NCBI GenBank assembly: GCA_014380515.1
Contig: JACMJS010000116.1
Span: 1-33,600, forward strand
Direction: 5' to 3'
Source: Chlorobiales bacterium
GTDB taxonomy: Bacteria > Bacteroidota > Chlorobiia > Chlorobiales > JACMJS01
DNA length: 33,600 bases
Shown here: positions 19,285 through 27,817 of the stretch, one piece after another
Numbering within the stretch: position 1 is the first letter of the stretch
How the letters are laid out: each line of letters begins with the position of its first letter
Notes under the pieces: generated by a model
What the model saw: the letters and a program-made list of their open reading frames with translations, nothing else
Databases searched by the model: none
What the model was told of the DNA's origin: nothing
Made by a program: the position numbers and the translations under genes

Positions 19285-19421
19285 AACCCCTGTCCCGCTT
19301 CGGCGGGACGTCCCCTTTACCAAAGGGGACATTGATAAATACGTTCGATTACTCGGTTGCATTTCAAATCCTTTGCATTTTAAACACTCTCCCCTGTTAT
19401 AAAGGGGAGCGCAGAGGGGTT
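19285..19421. repeat. MITE-like paired-hairpin element at the 3' end of mcr
   Basis: Outer inverted repeats AACCCCT...AGGGGTT; left hairpins GTCCCGCTTCGGCGGGAC and TCCCCTTTACCAAAGGGGA; right hairpin CTCCCCTGTTATAAAGGGGAG. Overlaps the mcr stop codon. Confidence 0.7.
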
Positions 19422-22400
19422 ACACGGTAATGGCATTGCCACGATAGATGCGCGAGCGGTAGCGCGAATCGTCGGGCGAAGGCAGCGGCGCCGAGGTCAG
19501 CAAGCACGCGATCACAAAGCGGTCGAGTTCCTCCGCAATTTCTTCCGGCGTCTGCGGCTTTTCGGATTTGGCGCGCCGTGTAAGATCGACTTGGTTCACC
19601 GCCGAGTGATGCACGCACCGCTCGTTCTCAACGCCGAGCGTAGCCGTCAAACTGTGCAGCGCAGTCTTGATAAAATTGGCGAGCGCGAATTCTTCGGCGG
19701 TCGATTGCTGCGACGTCTTCGGTGTAACCAGCACAAGTTGCAATTCGCCCAAGAGCGAACATTTCCGCGCGATTCGAAAATGATACGTCAGTTGATTTTC
19801 AACCAAGTCTTCGAAATCTTTTTCGTTGAACACGTTTTCCCAACTGCCGTTTTTCGTTGCCACGATTTGCTTGATTACAATCGGCTCGAAGGGCATCGAG
19901 ATCACCGCTTCCGGCCTGCCGAAATTTTTTACCGCTTCATCAATCGCTTCTTCAAGTTGCATTCCAATCGCTTTGACATGCAACCGGGCGGCCTTGACAT
20001 ACTCGCCGAACTTGCGCTGCAGTTGCTCGGCGGCGTAAGTGCTTTTCGTCAGCACCACGATTTGCAACACTCTGTACTCACCGATGTAAGCCGATACAAG
20101 CGCCGATATTTCATCGATCAAGTAATCGCCGAAGATGAAAATCGTTTTGCCTTCGAAGGCCGCGAGCCGTTCGGGTTTCGGCTTGCCGAACAGTTCGCCT
20201 TCCGGCACCGTGCGGTCGAAGCGCAAGCCGCCCGACGGATGAAAGGTCTCGCCGGAAATGTTGTCCGTCGCCAAGTAATGCACCGTCGAAAGCGCGACGT
20301 CCGATTCCGTCGGCATTCGCTTCAGGTAGAGCATCGAGAGAATTCCGTCGTTGATTTTTTTGGCTTCGCGCCGCAACTGATCGTAGGTAAAAAACGGTTC
20401 GGGCGGCAGCGGTAGGTTTTCGAGAAAAGATTCCGCGATGCCTGCGCCTTCAAGGTAGCAGCCCGTCCGCAGGCGGAGAATTAGTTTTTCGGCGATGCTC
20501 CGATCCATCAGGTGCGTGTAAGAATGGCTGAGGCTGTCCGCCGTTTTGTGAATGTGATGGGCGAGATTGGTGATGCGCTGATGGACTGTCGCCGCATTTA
20601 AAATTTCATCGATGCTGTTGTGCTGCATCGCAGCGAGAATGTCCGAAACCCGCGCGCCTTCGTCCATCGCTTTGATGGCGGAAGCGTACAGATCATTGAG
20701 CCGCTTCGTCGCCAGAATCAATCTGCCGCGGCGGTCGAACAAGCCCGGACGCTCCGCGGTGCCCTGCAAGCGAATGCCGTCGACGGGACCCGGCGCGATG
20801 GCGTTGATCAAAATTTCCGGTCCTAAAAACTTGGCGAAGGATTCGGCCATCGCGCGTTGCCCCGCCTTGCTGACGGCGTAATCGGCGCGGTTCGGATACG
20901 GCACGGCCACGTATTTTTCGCCGCCGAAATAGGAACTGATGTTGAGAATATGTCCGAAGCCTTGCTTCTTCATTGAGGGCAACACTTTTCGCATCAACGA
21001 AAAATTTGAAATCATGTTCGATTGCAATGTGTGCCGCCAATCCTTCACGCTCATATCAACGACCATCTGTTCGGCGCCCGAGATGCCCGCGTTGTTGATC
21101 AGGTAATCGATGCGCCCGAAGTTTTTCAAACTGAACTCGGTCAGTTTGCCGAGCGACGATTCATCGGCGACATCGATGCCGTCTAAAATCACGACCCGCT
21201 CTTCGGGACGCGAATATCCGATGCGCCGCAAGTCAATCAGAATCTGGTTTCGCTTTTCCTCCAATTCCGATTTGCGCCGCGCCGAAAGTACGACCCGTGC
21301 TCCCGCCGCCGCCAGCATCCGTCCGATTTCCCCGCCGATGCCTTGCGAACCGCCGGTGATGACGGCGACTTTGCCCAAGTGCATTCCATAGAGCGAATCG
21401 ATCAGGCCGGTCTTGGCGGGCTGCTCCAGATGCGCGGGCAGATACACGTTGATCGCCTCTAATTGTTTCGAAGTGTTGAGCACTTCCAAAACAAATCCGC
21501 TGGCGAGATCGAAATTATTTTCATCGCGGTTGGAATACCGGAGCAGTTGATGGGCGACGAGACCGAACTTGCGTTCGCCGTTGCGCTGCGCCGTTTCCGA
21601 TTCATCGCGCCAGATTCGAATCAGCTCTTCATTGGCCGAGCGCAAAATATCGTGATAGACCGACAAGCCGTAGGCGGGTGCGGAAACGAAAACCACGCGC
21701 GGGGTTTCGCGGAGTTTATGTTCCGTCGCCGCAAAAAATTTCGAGAGCGCGGAAGCGATGGAGATTGTGCCGGTGATTTCCTGATCTAAAAATTTCGTCG
21801 CGAGGTCGTCGCTGGTATCGAGCACGTAGGCATTCTGAAAATTTTTCTCGCAGCGCGGCAAGATCAGCACGTTCTCAACCGGTTGCGGCTCGCTGGCAAG
21901 CGTCGCAAAGAAAGATGCTTTCGAGACTTCATCGGCGGCGGAAAAATGACGGATGTCCAAGTGCGGATAATTTTCTTTGGCGCGCTCATAAAACACCGGA
22001 TGTTGAAAAACGAGAATTACACTCGACTTCGTTTCGATGAATCGGTTTGCAAAGGCAATGGCGTCCGAAATCTGATCGCCCGCGATGATGAGCGTGCGTT
22101 TGTCCGTGCCGTCGGAGATGCGGAGGCGCGGGCGGCTGGTCAGCGTCGTGCGGCTCTCGGCGTCGATCTGCATGCCGTTCGTAACCGCGAAGCCGTGCCC
22201 CGCGAAGGCTTTCGAGTCGTCGCTCGCCAAAAACAAAATCGTCCCGACGACATCTTCCGGCTTCGGAAATTGCTTGACGGCAACAGCGTCGCTATCGATC
22301 CCGGCTTCACCGCCGGGTTCATCGCGGCGGTTTAAAATCATGGTGTCAAAAAAATGTTGGGCGGTTGCACCGGCGGGTTGCGACTTCAATTTATCCATCG

Positions 22401-23115
22401 CGCCGAAAACGTTTCGAATCCGCTCGCTGTCGATGGGACCCGGAAAAACGGTGTTGAGCCGGATGGCTTTTTTCGATGTGCCCAGTTCGCGTGCCAGATG
22501 CAGCGAGAGACTGTTGAGCGCGGACTTCGGTACGCTGTAAGCGGTTCTGCCGAAATACGGCGTGCGTGAAAAAATCGTCGAGACGTTGATGATGCTGCCG
22601 CCGTGCTTCATCATGCCGAAGGCCGCGCGCGTCATCAGCCATGAAATGCCGAGCAGGTTTTGAACCGCATCCGAAACCGTTTCGGTATCGGCGACGCCTT
22701 GCGCACGCAACGCTTCCAACTGCTCCGCGGCGAAAGGCAGATTCGGCAAGATTTGTTTCGGCCCGACGCTGCCCGCGTTGTTGACGAGCACATCCAACTC
22801 ACCGAATTCTTTTTGTAAATCAGCGACGGCAAGATGCACGTCTTCGGGCTTCGACCCATCGAAGGCGCGGGTGTGAAGTGCAGCGGTCAGGTGCGACAGG
22901 CCGTTGGAAAGCAGCGATGATTTAAAGGTTTCGAGTTTCTCTTTGTTGCGTCCGGTGATGATGCAAGTTGCACCTTCGGCGAGAAACCGGCGTGTGAGGT
23001 GCGCGCCGATGTTGCCCGCGCCGCCGGTGATCAAGCAGCGTTTGCCCGCCAGCCGTCCGCCGCCAGCCGCTTCGGGCGTTTCAGGTTGAACCGATGTATT
23101 TTTTTTGCTCGCCAT
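19420..23115 (-). CDS. mcr: Bifunctional malonyl-CoA reductase (tandem short-chain dehydrogenase/reductase), Chloroflexus-type
   Basis: 1231 aa. N-half: RLAGKRCLITGGAGNIGAHLTRRFLAEGA...INVSTIFSRTPYFGRTAYSVPKSALN...FPGPIDSERIR. C-half: LGKVAVITGGSQGIGGEIGRMLA...LNISSYFGGEKYVAVPYPNRADYAVSKAGQRAMAESFAKFLGPEILINAIAPGPVDGIRLQGTAERPGLFDRRGRLIL...MLYLKRMPTESDVALSTVHYLATDNISGETFHPSGGLRFDRT...ALANFIKTALHSLTATLGVENER...NQVDLTRRAKSEKPQTPEE...TSAPLPSPDDSRYRSRIYRGNAITV. Closely resembles C. aurantiacus Mcr as recalled. Confidence 0.92.
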   Translation of the reverse strand: MASKKNTSVQPETPEAAGGGRLAGKRCLITGGAGNIGAHLTRRFLAEGATCIITGRNKEKLETFKSSLLSNGLSHLTAALHTRAFDGSKPEDVHLAVADLQKEFGELDVLVNNAGSVGPKQILPNLPFAAEQLEALRAQGVADTETVSDAVQNLLGISWLMTRAAFGMMKHGGSIINVSTIFSRTPYFGRTAYSVPKSALNSLSLHLARELGTSKKAIRLNTVFPGPIDSERIRNVFGAMDKLKSQPAGATAQHFFDTMILNRRDEPGGEAGIDSDAVAVKQFPKPEDVVGTILFLASDDSKAFAGHGFAVTNGMQIDAESRTTLTSRPRLRISDGTDKRTLIIAGDQISDAIAFANRFIETKSSVILVFQHPVFYERAKENYPHLDIRHFSAADEVSKASFFATLASEPQPVENVLILPRCEKNFQNAYVLDTSDDLATKFLDQEITGTISIASALSKFFAATEHKLRETPRVVFVSAPAYGLSVYHDILRSANEELIRIWRDESETAQRNGERKFGLVAHQLLRYSNRDENNFDLASGFVLEVLNTSKQLEAINVYLPAHLEQPAKTGLIDSLYGMHLGKVAVITGGSQGIGGEIGRMLAAAGARVVLSARRKSELEEKRNQILIDLRRIGYSRPEERVVILDGIDVADESSLGKLTEFSLKNFGRIDYLINNAGISGAEQMVVDMSVKDWRHTLQSNMISNFSLMRKVLPSMKKQGFGHILNISSYFGGEKYVAVPYPNRADYAVSKAGQRAMAESFAKFLGPEILINAIAPGPVDGIRLQGTAERPGLFDRRGRLILATKRLNDLYASAIKAMDEGARVSDILAAMQHNSIDEILNAATVHQRITNLAHHIHKTADSLSHSYTHLMDRSIAEKLILRLRTGCYLEGAGIAESFLENLPLPPEPFFTYDQLRREAKKINDGILSMLYLKRMPTESDVALSTVHYLATDNISGETFHPSGGLRFDRTVPEGELFGKPKPERLAAFEGKTIFIFGDYLIDEISALVSAYIGEYRVLQIVVLTKSTYAAEQLQRKFGEYVKAARLHVKAIGMQLEEAIDEAVKNFGRPEAVISMPFEPIVIKQIVATKNGSWENVFNEKDFEDLVENQLTYHFRIARKCSLLGELQLVLVTPKTSQQSTAEEFALANFIKTALHSLTATLGVENERCVHHSAVNQVDLTRRAKSEKPQTPEEIAEELDRFVIACLLTSAPLPSPDDSRYRSRIYRGNAITV

Positions 23116-23229
23116 AAAATTCTCTCCGCCGCTGTTGCCCTTATATTATTTAATGCTGTTGAAAATTTTTCACAGCCGAAGAAGTTACAGAATAGATGTC
23201 TTTCCTAATGGTCAAGACGGTTATTTTTT

Positions 23230-23296
23230 GTCATTCCTGCGAAAGCCGGAATCTCAAATTTCGCTTTCGAAGATTCCCCACTTTCGCGGGAATGAC
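23230..23296. repeat. Palindromic intergenic element GTCATTCCTGCGAAAG...CTTTCGCGGGAATGAC
   Basis: About 16-bp imperfect terminal inverted repeats; a partial copy of the end (GGGAATGACGTAAGATTC) follows. Confidence 0.65.
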
Positions 23297-23375
23297 ATAA
23301 GACGGGAATGACGTAAGATTCTGGAAAAGATGTCCAACGACTTGTGATTTCAAAATCAAAACCAATCTCGCCCGA

Positions 23376-24047
23376 ATGCAAAAACGATTTTATTTTTTCA
23401 GTGTGATTTTGTTGCTGCTCGCAAGTGCAGCGGATGCTCAATCACAATCGAAGCCATCGCAGTCGAACGTCTTTTCGGAAACGCGGCTGCGTTCGCAGCA
23501 AACAGCGATGACGGTGCTCGGTGTGTGGGCGGGTATAAGTCTTGCGTCGGGTCTGGCACTGTCGCTACAGCAATCCAACACGGAGTTGCAATATGCGGGG
23601 TATCAAAATATCGGGTGGGGGGCGGTCAATGGCGCGATTGCCGTCTTTGCGCTCGTCGGCATCTCGCGCGATCTCGCCCTCGTTGGCGCGGCGGGCGGCA
23701 GCGAGCAACTTTTGCTGTTGAAAGAATTTTCGGAGGAGCAAACCTTCTCGAAGATTTTGCTCATCAACACGGGTTTAGACGTCGCTTACATGACGGCGGG
23801 CGGCTTGCTGATGTATGCAGCACGCAACGGACTGCAGCAGGGTGAAAAACTTTACGGCACGGGCGCGGGGATTTTACTTCAAGGCGCGTTCCTGTTCGTG
23901 TTCGATCTGGTGCAAGTCATTCTTTCCGGCAACCGGATCGGCACGGTGGAAGCCTATCTAACGCCGATGCTGGGAAATATACCATCGATCCCGTCCGGTT
24001 CCGTCGCCGCCACGACTATCGGCGCGATGCTGACAATCTCATTTTGA
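23376..24047 (+). CDS. Membrane protein with signal peptide, hypothetical (possibly DUF6992-like)
   Basis: Signal peptide MQKRFYFFSVILLLLASAADAQ; several TM segments (TVLGVWAGISLASGLALS, INTGLDVAYMTAGGLLMYAA). Confidence 0.7.
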   Translation: MQKRFYFFSVILLLLASAADAQSQSKPSQSNVFSETRLRSQQTAMTVLGVWAGISLASGLALSLQQSNTELQYAGYQNIGWGAVNGAIAVFALVGISRDLALVGAAGGSEQLLLLKEFSEEQTFSKILLINTGLDVAYMTAGGLLMYAARNGLQQGEKLYGTGAGILLQGAFLFVFDLVQVILSGNRIGTVEAYLTPMLGNIPSIPSGSVAATTIGAMLTISF

Positions 24048-24082
24048 CCCGTGTCTAAAAATCAAATCTTCGAACGTCTGAA

Positions 24083-25042
24083 ATGAAACGCAAAGTATTC
24101 GTCTCGTATCCGATTGCGCCTGCGGGCTTGGATTTATTGCAGCAGCACAACATTGAAATCACGATGCACGCCGATCACGTGCCGCTGACGCAGCCGGAGT
24201 TTATCAGGCAATTTCAGAATCACGATGCGGTCATTATGACGCTCGGCGAACAGGTTCACTCCGATGTGATCGAACTGGCGCTGCGCGGCAATCCGCCGAC
24301 GAAAATATTTTCCAACTACGGCGTCGGTTACAACAACATCGATGTTGCCTATGCGAAATCGAATCACATTTTCATCACCAACACGCCCGATGTTCTCACC
24401 GACGCCACCGCCGACGCTGCGTTGCTCTTGATGCTCGCCGTCGCCCGAAGATTTCGCACGGCGGAACATTTGATACGCGCGGGCAAGTTTCAAGGGTGGT
24501 CGACTTTGAAACAACTCGGCGTCGATTTGAACGGCAAGACGCTCGGCATCGTCGGCTTCGGGCGTATCGGACAGGCGGTTGCGTTTCGCGCGAAGGCGTT
24601 CGGCATGGAAATCATTTATACGAAACGCACGCCGCTTGAACTGCGCATCGGCAAGCAAGTCAGTTTCGAAACGCTGCTCAGGACGAGCGACGTCGTTTCC
24701 GTTCATACGCCGCTTACCGGCGAGACAGTGCATCTTTTTAGCCGTCGGGAATTTGAGATGATGAAGCCGAATGCAATTCTGATCAACACTTCGCGCGGGG
24801 CGGTGATCGATGAAAAAGCATTGGTAGTTGCGCTTCGGGAAGGAAAGTTTTTCGGTGTGGGTCTGGATGTATATGAACAGGAGCCGCACGTCTCGCCAGA
24901 ACTTTTCACATTTGAGAACGTGGTACTCTTGCCGCATATCGGCGCGGCTACGACCGAGACGCGAAACCGCATGTCGCTCATCTGTGCCGAAAACATTTTG
25001 GATTGCTTCAACAGCAGAACGCCGCGCAACTTGGTTTACTGA
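24083..25042 (+). CDS. D-isomer specific 2-hydroxyacid dehydrogenase (glyoxylate/hydroxypyruvate reductase or PGDH-like)
   Basis: NTPDVLTDATADAALLLMLAVARR, LGIVGFGRIGQAVAFRAKAFGM, NTSRGAVIDEKAL (Arg), DVYEQEP (Glu), LPHIGAATTETR (His). Confidence 0.93.
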   Translation: MKRKVFVSYPIAPAGLDLLQQHNIEITMHADHVPLTQPEFIRQFQNHDAVIMTLGEQVHSDVIELALRGNPPTKIFSNYGVGYNNIDVAYAKSNHIFITNTPDVLTDATADAALLLMLAVARRFRTAEHLIRAGKFQGWSTLKQLGVDLNGKTLGIVGFGRIGQAVAFRAKAFGMEIIYTKRTPLELRIGKQVSFETLLRTSDVVSVHTPLTGETVHLFSRREFEMMKPNAILINTSRGAVIDEKALVVALREGKFFGVGLDVYEQEPHVSPELFTFENVVLLPHIGAATTETRNRMSLICAENILDCFNSRTPRNLVY

Positions 25043-25054
25043 AGTTCGAAGAAG

Positions 25055-25318
25055 TCAGTTTTTTTGGGGCGATAGTTTCGCAGTTGGCTCTTTGATGTCG
25101 TGATAGAGCACGATGAGTTTGTCCGGCTTTACAGCAATCATCGCATATGTTTGTCCGTCGTTGTCCGAAAACTCGACTTCAAAGGCTTCACCGTTTTTGT
25201 AGACTTCCACTACCGTTCCCACTTGCCCGCGCCGGAGTAAAATGGTTTTGTCTTCCGCAAAATGTTTGACCGTCATGGCTTCAGCCAGTGCGATGACATC
25301 TAATTCATTAATCATCAC
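25055..25318 (-). CDS. DUF4926-like protein
   Basis: LDVIALAEAM...LRRGQVGTVVEVYKNGEAFEVEFSDNDGQTYAMIAVKPDKLIVL pattern; GTG start overlapping the upstream stop by 4 nt. Confidence 0.8.
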   Translation of the reverse strand: MMINELDVIALAEAMTVKHFAEDKTILLRRGQVGTVVEVYKNGEAFEVEFSDNDGQTYAMIAVKPDKLIVLYHDIKEPTAKLSPQKN

Positions 25319-25668
25319 GGCCTCTCTTTTTTCATTTCTTTAATAAAAGTCGAAGTCAATCTCGGCGTGTCTGAACCCTTGTCAAGGATCCACGCACTGC
25401 GAACGGTTGCTGAACCTTTTTCAGTCGTCATTTCAAAATCAATGATGTATTTATCGTCGAACGCTGTAGTTTCTTCGAACTGTGCATCTGAATTGCGTGC
25501 GGCGGAATGCAGGGCGGCATGTAACACCGCCGCATTTTCAATCGTTATGTCCAGAGCCGCTTTAAAAACCCTCGCCTTATGCTTTCCTTTTTCGTGCTTA
25601 AAGTTGAGTGCGTACCCTTCGATTTTCGCGGTCGGCACAAGAGCCTTATCGCCATTCGGCAATTTCAT
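25315..25668 (-). CDS. DUF6883-like protein
   Basis: MKLPNGDKALVPTAKIEGYALNFKHEKGKHKARVFKAAL... followed by DUF4926. Confidence 0.72.
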   Translation of the reverse strand: MKLPNGDKALVPTAKIEGYALNFKHEKGKHKARVFKAALDITIENAAVLHAALHSAARNSDAQFEETTAFDDKYIIDFEMTTEKGSATVRSAWILDKGSDTPRLTSTFIKEMKKERP

Positions 25669-25828
25669 TTTCAGTCAGCGTTTCAACATAGAATTCAACC
25701 GCTTCTTTGATGTTCGTCATCACTTCTTCGAACGTACGACCTTCGGTTTGACATCCATCTGGCTCCGGTGAATAAGCGTAGTAACCGTGTTCATCTTTTT
25801 CGATGACAATGCTGGCTTTGTAATTCAC
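25646..25828 (-). CDS. HicB-like antitoxin-family protein
   Basis: 60 aa, YKASIVIEKDEHGYYAYSPEPDGCQTEGRTFEEVMTNIKEAVEFYVETL typical of the HicB partial RNase H fold; overlaps the next gene by 23 nt. Confidence 0.82.
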   Translation of the reverse strand: MNYKASIVIEKDEHGYYAYSPEPDGCQTEGRTFEEVMTNIKEAVEFYVETLTENEIAEWR

Positions 25829-25843
25829 TTTGCGGCTCCATTT

Positions 25844-26593
25844 TTACACGTGGCCTTTGATGGCGTTGTAATCTTTCATGACGGTTTCCAAAAACATTTT
25901 CGGCGGCATTTCGCTGCTGATGTTCATCTTGTGGCTGATGGCGGTCTTGGCTTTGAGGAGCAACAATTCTCCCTGATCGAATCCGTCGGCGCGGGCGGTG
26001 GTGAGTACTTCTTTGATGACGCTGAGATCACCGTCGGAAAGTTCGCCTGCCGCACTGAAGACGGGCGTGTAGGAATCATTGAGCCGCGCGAGAATCGTAT
26101 CATCGAGCGAGATGCGCGAGCGCAGTTTGATGACCGCCGTGCCCGCGGCAATGTCGCCCAGCCGTTGCCCTTTGCCGTTGATGACGACGACGAGAATCGC
26201 CACCGCCGGTGAGAACAAACCCGAATCAACGATCTTCAACATCCACCGCAGCAAATACGCGATGAACGACGGTTGCGAGCCGTCCAACTTCACCACTTTG
26301 ATTTGCCGGATTTTCTTGCCGAAACTTTGGCCGTCTAAAAAAATCTCGCAGAGCAAGTCGTAGAAAAATACCGGCATGTACAGCGCGAATACCACCACGC
26401 CGCCGATGTCGCTTTGGGTGAAATCACGGACGGCATCGTTGAAGAAAAGCAGGCTGATGCCGATGATGTAACCGGCAAGAATGAAGTAATCGAAGAGCGT
26501 GGCAACGACGCGGTCCCACACGCTTGCAATCTCATAGTCAATCTCTATATTTTGTGCGGTCTGAATCCCGATACTTTCCCTGACGCTTTCCAT
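25844..26593 (-). CDS. RDD family membrane protein
   Basis: ASVWDRVVATLFDYFILAGYIIG...DGQSFGKKIRQIKVVKLDG...RWMLKIVDSG...GQRLGDIAAGTAVIK. Confidence 0.9.
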   Translation of the reverse strand: MESVRESIGIQTAQNIEIDYEIASVWDRVVATLFDYFILAGYIIGISLLFFNDAVRDFTQSDIGGVVVFALYMPVFFYDLLCEIFLDGQSFGKKIRQIKVVKLDGSQPSFIAYLLRWMLKIVDSGLFSPAVAILVVVINGKGQRLGDIAAGTAVIKLRSRISLDDTILARLNDSYTPVFSAAGELSDGDLSVIKEVLTTARADGFDQGELLLLKAKTAISHKMNISSEMPPKMFLETVMKDYNAIKGHV

Positions 26594-26678
26594 TATTCCC
26601 CGGCTACTTTTTTATTGAAGTTGAAATTGCCTCCAAGATAAGTCCGCTGATACTCAACTTGACTACCGCAAACCGCTG

Positions 26679-27755
26679 ATGCGCGAAGTTGCTTTCCTCA
26701 AACAAAACGCCCAGAAGTGGAAGTCCTTCGAGGCGATGCTTCAAAGCAAAAACGCATCCTCGCCCGATGCGCTCGCCGCTCTGTTTATCGAACTGACCGA
26801 CGATTTGAGTTACGCGCGGACGCACTATCCGAAAACCAAAACGACGGCGTATCTCAATACGCTTACCGCCCGCGTTCATCAAGCGATTTACCGCAGCAAG
26901 AAAGAACCGCGCGGTCGGCTGGCACGGTTTTATCTCTTCGAACTGCCGCGCCTGTTTCGCAACTCGCACAAAGAACTGCTGTATTCATTCATCATTTTCG
27001 CGCTGGCGGTTTTGATCGGCGTCGTTTCGGCGCTCAATGATTCGACGTTCGTGCGATTGATTCTCGGCGATAGTTACGTGAACATGACGCAGAACAACAT
27101 TGCCAAAGGCGATCCGCTCGGCGTTTACAAAGGCGGCAGCGAGCTGGAGATGTTCATCGCCATCACGTTCAATAACATTCGCGTTTCATTTTTCGCCTTC
27201 GCGGCGGGACTTTGCTTTTCCGTCGGCACGGCGATGTTGCTCTTCTACAACGGCGTGATGCTGGGCGCGTTTCAAACGTTTTTTTATCAAAAGAAACTGC
27301 TCGTCACGTCGTTGCTCACGATTTGGATTCACGGGACTTTGGAAATTTCCGCCATCGTCGTCGCGGGCGCGGCGGGCCTCGCCATGGGCAACAGCATTCT
27401 CTTTCCCGAAACGTTTTCGCGCTCGGAATCTTTCCGGCGCGGGGCGACGCAAGGCGTTAAAATCATTATCGGACTGTTGCCGCTTTTTATCACCGCCGGA
27501 TTTTTAGAGAGTTTCATCACGCGCCACTACGCCGAATTGCCGCTCGCCGTCAGCCTTTTCATTATTTTCGGATCGCTCGCGTTCATCGCTTTTTATTTCA
27601 TCATCTATCCGATTCAACTCGAAACACAAGCCAGCCGCGCATCTGCATCTCCGGCGGCGGAAACCTTGCCGCGAGCAAAGCCGAAACCGGCGGTATCGCT
27701 GCAAGCCAGCGAAGTTCCGGCAACCGCCAGTGCGGCGTTGGGCATCAATCCTTAG
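26679..27755 (+). CDS. Stage II sporulation protein M (SpoIIM/DUF95) family membrane protein
   Basis: N-terminal helical region then multi-TM (NNIRVSFFAFAAGLCFSVGTAMLLFYNGVMLGAFQTFF, IWIHGTLEISAIVVAGAAGLAMG), divergent from RDD. Confidence 0.88.
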   Translation: MREVAFLKQNAQKWKSFEAMLQSKNASSPDALAALFIELTDDLSYARTHYPKTKTTAYLNTLTARVHQAIYRSKKEPRGRLARFYLFELPRLFRNSHKELLYSFIIFALAVLIGVVSALNDSTFVRLILGDSYVNMTQNNIAKGDPLGVYKGGSELEMFIAITFNNIRVSFFAFAAGLCFSVGTAMLLFYNGVMLGAFQTFFYQKKLLVTSLLTIWIHGTLEISAIVVAGAAGLAMGNSILFPETFSRSESFRRGATQGVKIIIGLLPLFITAGFLESFITRHYAELPLAVSLFIIFGSLAFIAFYFIIYPIQLETQASRASASPAAETLPRAKPKPAVSLQASEVPATASAALGINP

Positions 27756-27817
27756 AATCAGCATTTGAAATATTCGACGATATTTGAAATTTCCGGTTCA
27801 CTCAATCAACACACATC

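Noticed and set aside
19591-20415. 274-aa plus-strand ORF antisense to mcr
   Set aside because: Shadow ORF; low-complexity Arg/Phe/His-rich, no start context or domain.
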